Program-made: the position numbers and the translations under genes | The notes under the pieces: model-generated | The model's database searches: none | The model's input: the letters and a program-made list of their open reading frames with translations, nothing else | What the model was told of the DNA's origin: nothing | Assembly (NCBI RefSeq): GCF_004345425.1 | Contig: NZ_SLVP01000001.1 | Location: 434,001 to 498,000, forward strand | DNA length: 64,000 nt | Direction of reading: 5' to 3' | Source of the DNA: Paenibacillus sp. BK033 | GTDB lineage: Bacteria > Bacillota > Bacilli > Paenibacillales > Paenibacillaceae | Shown: in pieces, positions 57,374-64,000 of the stretch | Numbering within the stretch: the stretch's first letter is position 1 | Layout of the letters: each line of letters opens with the position of its first letter

Positions 57374-57639
57374 CGGATGAGTTTTTTTTAAAAATGAAAA
57401 AGGGAACACTTTTCAATTAAATGATATCTCAAATGGAGATGAAGTCAGAGTCATACCTCTAAAGCCAATTAAACTTAAGAAACACAGAAATTTTACCGCT
57501 AAAGAAGTTCTTGTATTGAAAAAAGCACCAACGGAATGAAGAAGAGTTAAGCGCATTCCGTTGTCTTAAGCTCCCTCGAAATGATTCCTTTTTCCTCACT
57601 CAGACTCATAAGTTCGTAGGATTTCACCCTGTAGTCAGA

Positions 57640-57799
57640 ATGAAGAAGGGACAAAAGCACCTCATCGATGAGGTCCATCTGTACATTCACTTTTACAACG
57701 TCAAGCGGTTTCAGAAGAAAATAAACAGCCTTAGTCCGGTGGAGTACCGAACTAAGGCTGTTTATTGCTCTTATTCATTGTTGTCTACTTGACGGGTCA
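57640..57799 (+). pseudogene. IS3-family OrfB C-terminal remnant with IS right end
   Basis: HLIDEVHLYIHFYNVKRFQ and KKINSLSPVEYRTKAV (57655-57760) match the C-terminus of IS3-type transposases (IxFYNxxRxQxxLxxLSPxEYR). A 16-bp perfect hairpin (57720-57735 / 57751-57766) and TTGTCTACTTGACGGGTCA (57781-57799), typical of IS3-group right ends, follow. The upstream part of the element is missing. The rest of 57374-57640 has no recognised gene. Confidence 0.75.
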
Positions 57800-58302
57800 T
57801 CACCGGCCTGCCGCCTGGGAAGGACCCAGTTGGGGCGCGGGAAGTGGCAGGTGTAGCCGCTCGGATAGCGCTCCAGATAGTCCTGGTGCTCCGGCTCTGC
57901 TTCCCAGAAGTCGCCGACAGGCGTCACTTCGGTGACGACCTTGCCCGGCCACAGATCCGACGCGTTCACGTCGGCGATAGTCTCCTCCGCCACCTTTCTC
58001 TGCTCGTCGTTCTCATAGTAGATCGCCGAACGGTAGCTTGTGCCGATATCGTTGCCCTGACGGTTCCGCGTCGTAGGATCGTGGATTTGAAAGAAATACT
58101 CCAGGATGCGACGGTAGCTCGTCTCCGCTGTATCGAAGACGATTTCGATCCCCTCCGCATGAGTGCCATGGTTGCGATAGGTTGCGTTCGGAGTGTCACC
58201 GCCAGTATAGCCGACGCGAGTCGAGACGACGCCGGGAAGCTTGCGGATCAAGTCCTGCATTCCCCAGAAGCATCCCCCAGCGAGTACTGCGCGTTGATGC
58301 AT
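57775..58302 (-). CDS. msrA: peptide methionine sulfoxide reductase MsrA
   Basis: 175 residues from ATG 58302 (GAGGAGG upstream; the TTG at 58317 would absorb that site). It reduces methionine-S-sulfoxide in proteins. The active site is [18 protein letters not shown], followed by [28 protein letters not shown] and the substrate region [18 protein letters not shown]. The last eight or so residues (DPSSRQQ) are encoded by the end sequence of an IS3 element, so the native C-terminus is replaced; the catalytic core is intact and it may still work. The gene is GC-richer than its surroundings. Confidence 0.9.
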   Translation of the reverse strand: MHQRAVLAGGCFWGMQDLIRKLPGVVSTRVGYTGGDTPNATYRNHGTHAEGIEIVFDTAETSYRRILEYFFQIHDPTTRNRQGNDIGTSYRSAIYYENDEQRKVAEETIADVNASDLWPGKVVTEVTPVGDFWEAEPEHQDYLERYPSGYTCHFPRPNWVLPRRQAGDDPSSRQQ

Positions 58303-58303
58303 G

Positions 58304-58545
58304 TTAAACCTCCTCAATCTGATCTAAATATTTGCCGTAGCCATCGCTCTCCATGTCGTCGCGCCTGGATGAATCCGAGCAACGCGAGTTGATGCAGGAG
58401 CGTAGGCCACCGCGATTAGCCGGGCCATCCGGGAAGACGTGACCGATATGGCTGTCGCCGTGAGTGGATCTAACCTCGGTCCTTACCGTCCCATGGGAGG
58501 TGTCCCGCAACTCGTTGATGTTTGCGGAAAGATCGGGTTGTGAAA
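58304..58545 (-). pseudogene. msrB: 5'-truncated msrB fragment
   Basis: On the minus strand [30 protein letters not shown] matches the second half of MsrB, with the catalytic Cys context RSCINS. The N-terminal half with the first zinc CxxC and GCGWPSF is missing, replaced by unrelated sequence upstream of about 58545. Residues after CINS are scrambled by two compensating frameshifts (CSDSSR instead of a LRFIP-like stretch). It ends 1 bp before msrA, as in an msrBA operon. Confidence 0.75.
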
Positions 58546-58861
58546 CTTGGCCACCCAAAGGAGGGCTAGACCCTAGCTGCATATCGGTGATCACTCGGAG
58601 CTCCATATCTAGGATGTCCCATATCCGCATTGAAAAGGTAATGTTTTTCAATAAACATAGAGCTTTTGTGAGCTCCTCAACCATTATACCCGCGGTATGC
58701 GTGACTCAAACCTGTTGTTTTTACTGTTGACTAAGCAGTACATTTGCCGCGTCCTGACTTACCAGATCAGAGAGCAACTGGGTACCTTGTCCGGATTTTG
58801 TGGGGGCAACGTACTGCAAAAAACGCGCAAGGTCTAGATACGTCATCCCATTACCATACGT

Positions 58862-59104
58862 AAAAACAAAGAATTTCGCAGCTATTTTCTTAATTATATT
58901 ACTGCTAAGGCTCTTAAACCTCGCTATAGCTCTCATATTGCCATTGAAAGGGACTTTGGTGCATTCAAGCAGATAAAGCAGGACAGGGATATCGCACGGG
59001 TTAGGCAACGATATATACAGCTTACTAAGGCTGATTTAACATTAAGGAAAATTTTAACAATAATTACACTCAGTCTAGTGGGTGGTATGCGGCTTGGAAT
59101 ATAG
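58862..59104 (+). pseudogene. possible transposase C-terminal fragment
   Basis: An open frame reads ...FLNYITAKALKPRYSSHIAIERDFGAFKQIKQDRDIARVRQRYIQ... and ends with a hydrophobic tail. The IERDFG motif resembles the DDE-transposase C-terminus (catalytic Glu region). No start codon or upstream catalytic part. Family not identified. Confidence 0.35.
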
Positions 59105-59654
59105 GTAAATCGGCAGGCTTACGCTAGGCTAGTGAATCTGCCTCGTCTAATTTGCAAACACTAGCCACCGAAGATGAATGAACTCATCCCAATAAGCTTT
59201 GTGTGGCTGTTATTGATATTGTTGTTGTATCCGTTGTTTTAAGCATCCAATATACCAAACGTACCTACTATGGGGATGATGGGGAGTCATCACAGCTGAA
59301 AGTAACCAGAAGAACATTCATGTAGTATAGAAGTTCTTGTCGTTTTTGAATAGAGGTTGTCGTCGAACAGAAGTAGAGGGAAAAACCATCTCAATGAGGG
59401 AAGTCAAAAATGTTATTACGTGCTTAACTCAATAAATTAAGCAAATTGTTAATGCTCAAAATCCCGATGGTTTAACCTTACGTTACTCCGTTGCAGGTAA
59501 GCTTGCAACAGAGTAACGTACTAGATGCAAACCATGCAATAATGGATATCAGCCTTATTACTTCTCGGCGATCAAATATCATATCCTGCACTTATGGACC
59601 GCGGGACAGTGTATATTATAATACTCGTGGGTGTCTAATGCATCCTGGCTCCGA
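59105..59654. other. non-coding stretch with hairpin
   Basis: No gene recognised. At 59480-59519 a 17-bp stem (one mismatch, TACGTTACTC...GAGTAACGTA) encloses a 7-base loop; it might be a terminator or an element end. Confidence 0.5.
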
Positions 59655-60284
59655 TTATAAAGACTTGATGATATCCAATGCTTCTGATGGTTCCATTCTT
59701 GTTCTATGATTAATATTCGATATGCCAGCGACGATTATGCGGTTCTGATTGATGACATAAGTCGCAGGAACGGGCAATTCAAACGAATCGTCACCATTTA
59801 TTTTCGACAGCGTGTTTAATTTGTCGTGCATGAATTGGGGAAGCGTGTATTTCAAGTTATACATTTCAGCTACTTTATTTTGAAGGTCGCTTAAAACAAT
59901 ATAGCTCAACCCCTGCTTTTCTTTTTGAGATAAAGAATGATCTGGTGTCTGAGGACTTATGGCTATAAGTTGAGCACCCGCTAACTTAATGTCTTTCATG
60001 ATACGTTCGTAGGCTTTTAATTGCAAATTACAGAATGGACACCATTCTCCTCTGTAAAAAATAAGAATGATAGGACCTTTCTTCAATTCCTCTGCTAATG
60101 TGATCATATTCCCAGTTGCGTCTTTCAGTGCAAAATCAGGAGCCAAGTCACCGATACTTAATCCCTTTCCGGCTCCTTTACTTCGAAGATCTTCTAAATA
60201 TCTTTCAAATGCAGCAGTTGCATCTGGATTGTTTGAGCTAATTTTTGCTTGAGCTTCCAATATAGATTTTAATGTTGTCTTCAA
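59655..60284 (-). CDS. peroxiredoxin-like AhpC/TSA-family protein (2)
   Basis: 209 residues. Same build as the protein at 54167: helical N-terminal part (1-45), then GPIILIFYRGEWCPFCNLQLKAYE with CPFC, AQLIAISPQTPDHSLSQKEKQGL and the cis-Pro loop ELPVPATYVINQNR. Start is TTG at 60284 behind AAGGGAG. A copy-type Crp/Fnr promoter was not found in front, though a weak half-match lies at 60320-60335. Probably a cytosolic thiol-dependent reductase. Confidence 0.85.
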   Translation of the reverse strand: MKTTLKSILEAQAKISSNNPDATAAFERYLEDLRSKGAGKGLSIGDLAPDFALKDATGNMITLAEELKKGPIILIFYRGEWCPFCNLQLKAYERIMKDIKLAGAQLIAISPQTPDHSLSQKEKQGLSYIVLSDLQNKVAEMYNLKYTLPQFMHDKLNTLSKINGDDSFELPVPATYVINQNRIIVAGISNINHRTRMEPSEALDIIKSL

Positions 60285-60383
60285 AATTGTATTGCTCCCT
60301 TATTTGTTCAGAATCAATTTGTGATTGCATTCCATAACCTTCGTGTTTCAATGTTTTAGATATCTAGAATGAATGTCCAGAAA

Positions 60384-60716
60384 CTACTCTCGTATGTTCT
60401 TAGGAAGAGCTTTAACAATGGAATTATAAGAGTGGTCAATCATTTCAAAGATAAATGACTCTTGTAAAGAACCTCCAAGAATAATCGTATTCCAATGCTT
60501 TTTGTTCATATGATACCCTGGTCGAATATCTTCATACTGCTCTCTCAAGTTTTCTGCAATCACTGGATCGCACTTTAGAACCAGGTATCCTTTTTTCTCA
60601 AAAAATAGAGCGAATATTTTACCTGCAATTTTTATTGCAATTGGATCGGGTCCCGAAGGATAATCCTTAATCGCTCCTTTTTTGTTTAGACAATATTCAA
60701 TTAAATTATTTTTCAA
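60384..60716 (-). CDS. MmcQ/YjbR-family protein
   Basis: 110 residues with the double-wing YjbR fold: KDYPSGPDPIAIKIAGKIFALF, YLVLKCDPVIAENLREQYEDIRPGYHMNKKHWNTIIL and the final helix. Members are annotated DNA-binding, but function is unproven. TTG start at 60716 with AAGGAG upstream. It lies 99 bp upstream of the peroxiredoxin gene on the same strand and may be co-transcribed. Confidence 0.85.
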   Translation of the reverse strand: MKNNLIEYCLNKKGAIKDYPSGPDPIAIKIAGKIFALFFEKKGYLVLKCDPVIAENLREQYEDIRPGYHMNKKHWNTIILGGSLQESFIFEMIDHSYNSIVKALPKNIRE

Positions 60717-60977
60717 ACCCGATAATCTCCTTTATAAATGACTTATTATCTATGGATCCTGATTTGACCGGTTCACTTTTTTTACGGTTAACAGCGTTTC
60801 AAACATTTTTATGGTGTCTAACCTCTTGCTGCACGTAGACCATAGAGTGTGTTCTTCAAAGTATCTGCATCTATACCGCCTTTCATGTTTGTATTTTTAT
60901 TTTTTATTCTCCTGCCTGTCCCATTGTCAATGACGCCTGTTATCTTTGAAGAGTAACATGCTGGTTGAATCGGATTC
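60717..60977. other. non-coding AT-rich gap
   Basis: Contains the ribosome site of the MmcQ gene at its left end and nothing else recognisable up to promoter module E. Confidence 0.4.
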
Positions 60978-61019
60978 TGTAATCTACATTACTGAACTCC
61001 AATTTTGTTGAAGTATAAT
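60978..61019 (+). promoter_or_regulatory. Crp/Fnr-type promoter module E (no intact gene directly after)
   Basis: Operator TGTAATCTACATTACT (60978-60993), shared continuation GAACTCCAATTTT, -10 TATAAT (61014-61019); distance 36 bp. The original gene seems deleted; the next intact gene on this strand is DsrE at 61556, which has its own site. Confidence 0.7.
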
Positions 61020-61127
61020 GAAAGGTCAAAGGATCGGTGACGTTGGCGAGGATTTTTATAAGAACTAGTTTACTGTTGGGGTCAAAAACATCTTCTTCGA
61101 GTTGCTGCTTAGCCGGATTGACACGAA

Positions 61128-61343
61128 TTACGCATATCGTATAGAAGTCTCTAAACTGGAGACGGCTCCTCGTTTCACCAGTTCAAGTGCCACTGCTTTT
61201 CCTATTCCGCTGCTTTCACCTGCAATCATAACCACTTTTCGCCGTAGAGTAATTACATTTACTTTGGGATTGCTTGAGTCGATGTTCGCCTGCTTCCATC
61301 GACCTGTATAATCGCCAGCTTCATGATACGACCATAACTCCAT
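61128..61343 (-). pseudogene. short-chain dehydrogenase fragment
   Basis: Within a 71-residue minus-strand frame, VVMIAGESSGIGKAVALELVKRGA matches the TGxxxGIG cofactor-binding start of SDR enzymes. Only this piece (about 61160-61240) is recognisable; the catalytic Ser-Tyr-Lys part is absent. Confidence 0.6.
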
Positions 61344-61470
61344 TACAACAGTTTGGATTAAAGAGATTATTCAGCTTTCGTATACCTATTCCAGAGTAGA
61401 ATTTGACCTATTCTTAAATATGAAACCCATATTTATACATCATGCACAGCCCGAAAAATCACATCTGTAA

Positions 61471-61514
61471 TGTGAGATATTTCGCAGAAGGTTTTGTCTC
61501 ATTCCGGTTATGAT
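61471..61514 (+). promoter_or_regulatory. Crp/Fnr-type promoter module F (before dsrE)
   Basis: Operator TGTGAGATATTTCGCA (61471-61486), -10 TATGAT (61509-61514); distance 38 bp. An overlapping inverted repeat TCACATCTGTAATGTGA (61459-61475) may be a second site. Sequence otherwise unrelated to modules B, C, E and G, so the operator seems conserved for function. Confidence 0.55.
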
Positions 61515-61555
61515 AAGCACATGAACACAAATAATAAAAACAAGGAGTGTTAATC

Positions 61556-61909
61556 ATGAAAAAAGTAGCTATTATCGTACATGCCACGGAGAATGAAGGG
61601 GGTAGACTGTCTCATGCCCTGCTATATGGCCAAGAACTACACGAGGCTAACTTTGATGTCAAAATTTATTTTGATGGCCAAGGTACGACCTGGATAAAAA
61701 CGCTGGAGGATCCATCCCATATGTTCAATCCTTTATATAAAGCCGTTAAAGGGATGGGCCTCATCGCCGGGGTATGCAATTTCTGTGCGAACGTATTCGG
61801 CGTAACCGAGGATGCTAAATCCGCCGGCCTCCCAACTTTTGCTGAAGTTGAAGGACACCTCAGCATTTCGAAATTAATTGCGGACGATTACCAAATCATC
61901 ACTCTTTAA
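61556..61909 (+). CDS. DsrE/DsrF-like family protein
   Basis: 117 residues. DsrE fold: VAIIVHATENEGGRLSHALLYGQELHEANFDVKIYFDGQGTTWIK, then GLIAGVCNFCANVFGV with a CxxC pair and the C-terminal VEGHLSISKLIADDYQIITL. Family members relay sulfur or act with persulfides. The CNFC Cys pair could be redox-active. AAGGAG precedes ATG 61556. It is monocistronic under module F. Confidence 0.85.
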   Translation: MKKVAIIVHATENEGGRLSHALLYGQELHEANFDVKIYFDGQGTTWIKTLEDPSHMFNPLYKAVKGMGLIAGVCNFCANVFGVTEDAKSAGLPTFAEVEGHLSISKLIADDYQIITL

Positions 61910-62236
61910 TTTTGAAGCGCCGTTTACACCGCTTGATAATAGGAAGGCGGGCTGGTCAAGGAGCCTTGATTCATCCCGTTTTTACTTTCACTTTACTTTT
62001 ACTCGTCTCGGACATTCATCCGGCAGGAGTTGTTTAAACAACTGTTGCTTGTTTATCGTTTTATTAACGCCTGCGATCATGATATTGACAGGCGCTACAG
62101 GGAGTTTGTAATATCAGCGAGTAATCGATATAAAAGGAAATAACACCTTAAAGTTTCAACAAATCAATCGTCTTATTCAAGCCTAGATGTTGAATGGTCG
62201 GTTCTTTATCATTCAGCGGGAAAGGAGGAGATGGAA
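61910..62236. other. gap between DsrE and glutaredoxin genes
   Basis: No gene recognised. It holds a perfect 16-bp palindrome (AGTTGTTTAAACAACT, about 62024-62039) and a CGCCTG/CAGGCG stem (about 62070-62096). Confidence 0.45.
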
Positions 62237-62473
62237 GTGAAGAATGTTGTATTGTATGGAGCCGATCATTGCGCCGCATGCACAGAAGCTATAAAGTTTT
62301 TTCAACAGCAAGGGATTCCTTTCCAATATAAGAACGTAGGAACCGACAAAGAGGCTTTTGCCGAAGTACTTCGTCTAGGAGGTATCGCAACACCTTTCAT
62401 AGTTGCCGGTACACACGTACTTCATTCATTTGACCAACAAAAATTGAAGGAGTCACTGAAACTTCATGGATAA
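62237..62473 (+). CDS. glutaredoxin-family protein
   Basis: 78 residues. Small thioredoxin fold with the active site HCAACTEAIKFFQQQGIPF (CxxC as CAAC), the cis-Pro in GIATPFIVAG and a short final helix. It would reduce disulfides or mixed thiols, perhaps with bacillithiol. I prefer GTG 62237, 8 bp after AGGAGG; ATG 62231 is only 2 bp from it. Its stop overlaps the start of the Crp/Fnr gene by 8 bp, so the two are translationally coupled. Confidence 0.85.
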   Translation: MKNVVLYGADHCAACTEAIKFFQQQGIPFQYKNVGTDKEAFAEVLRLGGIATPFIVAGTHVLHSFDQQKLKESLKLHG

Positions 62474-63170
62474 GCTTTGGTATCTATCGCGAATTAGCAT
62501 TTTTGAATCTCTCTCCCCTGAGGATTTTAAGGAAATCGATTTGATGGCCCCACTAACCCATTTTAATGCAGTTCCGAAAGGCACGCTTATCCAAACTCCC
62601 GAACAACATCGTGAAGGCTTATTTTTCGTAAAAACAGGTAAGCTCCGGATGTACAAAATAAACGCTGAAGGCAAGCAGTTTACGACTGCCATTTTGGGGG
62701 TCGGTAATATGTTCGGCGAAATCGACTCTTTATCATTCGGAACGCATGACATGTACATCGAAACGATTGAAGAGACCTTGATCTGTTCTGTTCTACGCGA
62801 GCATTTCCAAAAATTCCTCCTAAAAAGACCGGAATTGGCCATGCGATTTCTAAAGGTTTTAAGCAATCAATTAAAAGAGAAAGTGGAGCTGCTTGAAAAA
62901 CTGGCCATCGGCAATATCGAAGATCGCGTGTTGCATCTGCTGCTTAAATTATCTGAGCAGTTCGGAACGAAAAATGAAGATTTCGTCAAAATAGATTTTT
63001 CATTGACTCACCAAGAAATTGCTAATATGATCGGCGTAACGCGCGAATCAGTGACGACGGTTTTGAAAGACTTATCCCAAAAAGGCATTCTTCAAACCGG
63101 TAGAATGCAGATCTCGGTTCATTCACAAAAAATCAGAGCACACCTAAATCATATTGAACAAAAGGGATAA
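62466..63170 (+). CDS. Crp/Fnr-family transcriptional regulator (2)
   Basis: 234 residues. Effector beta-roll (about 10-120; LFFVKTGKLRMYKINAEGKQFTT, GNMFGEIDSLSFG), dimer helix and winged helix with THQEIANMIGVTRESVTTVLKDL. No Fe-S cysteine set; the single Cys is in LICSVLRE, at the same place as in regulator 1. The CRP position of the second recognition Arg is Thr. It starts inside the glutaredoxin gene, giving a glutaredoxin-regulator operon that suggests thiol-linked control (inference). Candidate binder of the repeated TGTRA-N6-TYRCA sites. Confidence 0.92.
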   Translation: MDKLWYLSRISIFESLSPEDFKEIDLMAPLTHFNAVPKGTLIQTPEQHREGLFFVKTGKLRMYKINAEGKQFTTAILGVGNMFGEIDSLSFGTHDMYIETIEETLICSVLREHFQKFLLKRPELAMRFLKVLSNQLKEKVELLEKLAIGNIEDRVLHLLLKLSEQFGTKNEDFVKIDFSLTHQEIANMIGVTRESVTTVLKDLSQKGILQTGRMQISVHSQKIRAHLNHIEQKG

Positions 63171-63251
63171 ATTAAGTGCTTTAACCGCAATTTTTAATTT
63201 GTATATTTGTGGTCGTAGACTAATATTAAGGCAAGCGAAAATCATATATAG

Positions 63252-63284
63252 AGCGGTGTCCTAAATAGGGCATCGCTTTTTTTA
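63252..63284 (+). terminator. terminator of the glutaredoxin-regulator operon
   Basis: AGCGGTGTCC / GGGCATCGCT stem (63252-63261, 63268-63277) followed by seven T. Confidence 0.8.
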
Positions 63285-63412
63285 TAAATTCGAGTGAGGT
63301 TTTAACATAAGTACAAAAGTTATTATGAAATGAACTTCTTTAGGAGAAATTCTACCGAAGGTTTATGCTAACGTTCAACTTAATGAAAATGATTAAAAAA
63401 TAGATGGAGAAC

Positions 63413-63455
63413 TGTAATCTACTTAACAGAACTCCGTTTTAATTAGACTTACAAT
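63413..63455 (+). promoter_or_regulatory. Crp/Fnr-type promoter module G (before nitroreductase 3)
   Basis: Operator TGTAATCTACTTAACA (63413-63428), shared GAACTCC, -10 TACAAT (63450-63455); distance 37 bp. Confidence 0.7.
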
Positions 63456-63489
63456 CAAAATATCAGTTGATATAATCGAAGTTCTGAAA

Positions 63490-63530
63490 CAATGAGCAAC
63501 CCGAACAGCTGGAAGTGGCGGTACATCAGT
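63490..63530 (+). pseudogene. 5' stump of a duplicated peroxiredoxin-like gene (2)
   Basis: ATGAGCAACC then, after a small deletion, GAACAGCTGGAAGTGGCGG match codons 1-4 and 8-13 of the intact gene at 54167. Nothing more of the gene remains before the nitroreductase. Confidence 0.7.
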
Positions 63531-63570
63531 TAACTACAATAAAATAAAGAAGAAGGTTGATTCTACATGA

Positions 63571-64000
63571 TTGAGAGTAAAAAAACAAGAAATTTTAAAT
63601 GCTTACAAGTTTAGACATGCTTGCAAAGCTTTTGATACCAACAAAAAAATTCCTGACGAGGATTTTCACTTTATATTAGAGACCGGAAGACTGTCTCCAA
63701 GTTCATTTGGTTTCGAACCATGGAAGTTTGTCGTGATTCAGAATGCAGCTCTTCGCGAAAAATTAGAACCTGTTTCCGGCGGAGCCACAGGACAACTGCC
63801 AACTGCCAGCCATTTTGTAATTATATTGGCCAGAAGAGAAAATAGCTTACGGCCTGACTCGGTTTACGTAAATAAAATGTGGAAAGATATTCATCATATG
63901 CCAGAAGAAGTGGTGCTAGATTGGCGTGATTTTTACAAATCCTTCATTGAAAGAGAAATCGAAGATAATGACCGTCTCATTTTTGAATGGTCAATCAGAC
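63571..64000 (+). CDS. nitroreductase-family flavoprotein (3), 3' end cut by window
   Basis: 143 residues visible. QEILNAYKFRHACKAFDTNKKIPDEDFHFILETGRLSPSSFGFEPWKFVVIQN closely follows the protein at 54906. The in-frame start is TTG at 63571. A nearby ATG at 63567 (better spaced from GAAGAAGG) is out of frame by one base because of a run of seven A (63579-63585). Either TTG is the true start or a one-base slip in the A-run has disrupted an ATG start. The gene sits after module G exactly as its paralogue sits after module C, minus the peroxiredoxin gene. Confidence 0.8.
   Translation, partial: MRVKKQEILNAYKFRHACKAFDTNKKIPDEDFHFILETGRLSPSSFGFEPWKFVVIQNAALREKLEPVSGGATGQLPTASHFVIILARRENSLRPDSVYVNKMWKDIHHMPEEVVLDWRDFYKSFIEREIEDNDRLIFEWSIR

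Noticed and set aside
58721-59008. A 95-residue minus-strand frame
   Set aside because: The opposite strand gives a better transposase-like reading and no ribosome site is present.
60320-60335. TGTGATTGCATTCCAT upstream of the second peroxiredoxin-like gene
   Set aside because: Half-site mismatch and no -10 box at the proper distance on the minus strand.

Overview
ORGANISM. The window reads as a chromosome segment of a spore-forming Bacillota, most like Paenibacillus or a close Paenibacillaceae relative. The reasons are an alpha/beta-type SASP, a GerA/C/B germination operon, YtaF, a tyrosine T-box in front of tyrS, the block polA-mutM-ytaF-coaE followed closely by nrdR (recalled as conserved in Bacillus), strong AGGAGG ribosome binding sites with frequent GTG/TTG starts, and many AraC regulators and glycoside hydrolases. 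No species can be named from sequence alone. CORE REGION (1-43.1 kb, moderate GC, intact genes). It holds a cut sporulation-type kinase, a BASS transporter, a PhoR/PhoP-like two-component pair, an AraC regulator, a D-2-hydroxyacid dehydrogenase, a divergent PNPOx-like/MocR pair, a GIY-YIG-type orphan domain, a cytoplasmic GH9 enzyme, a peptidase/acetyltransferase pair, an M20 amidohydrolase, a divergent AraC/GH42 beta-galactosidase pair, T-box-tyrS, a copper-amine-oxidase-N/Gmad2-like protein, an unrecognised glycosidase-like protein, a soluble CBS-MCP sensor, pstB-phoU, a HupE-like membrane protein, a 2357-residue S-layer-anchored PHP phosphoesterase with PHO-box-like repeats upstream, then polA, mutM, ytaF, coaE, a lytic transglycosylase, SASP, nrdR and a VOC protein. 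A phosphate theme (PhoR/PhoP-like pair, pstB-phoU, PHO-box-like hexamers, secreted phosphoesterase) runs through this part. BOUNDARY. At 42.6-43.3 kb a wrecked SGNH-hydrolase gene is followed by tRNA-Ala(GGC), whose 3' end lies in a perfect 19-bp inverted repeat. From here the DNA becomes AT-rich, gene-poor and littered with remnants (IS3 OrfA and OrfB, epimerase, SDR, msrB, peroxiredoxin 5' ends), the look of a genomic island grown by repeated insertion and deletion. ISLAND (43.3-64 kb). Its intact genes are mostly thiol/flavin redox enzymes: an MDR oxidoreductase, three nitroreductase-family proteins, a thioredoxin-like protein, two CPFC peroxiredoxin-like proteins, MsrA, a DsrE protein and a glutaredoxin, together with two Crp/Fnr-family regulators, DMT and MFS transporters and a ger operon. 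Seven promoters carry a TGTRA-N6-TYRCA palindrome 36-38 bp upstream of a -10 box, the class II (-41.5) position for a Crp/Fnr activator. Several copies are near-identical beyond the operator, and two still drag the 5' stump of a peroxiredoxin gene. The best candidate for an undescribed system here is therefore a self-contained Crp/Fnr redox regulon spread by duplication of a promoter cassette.
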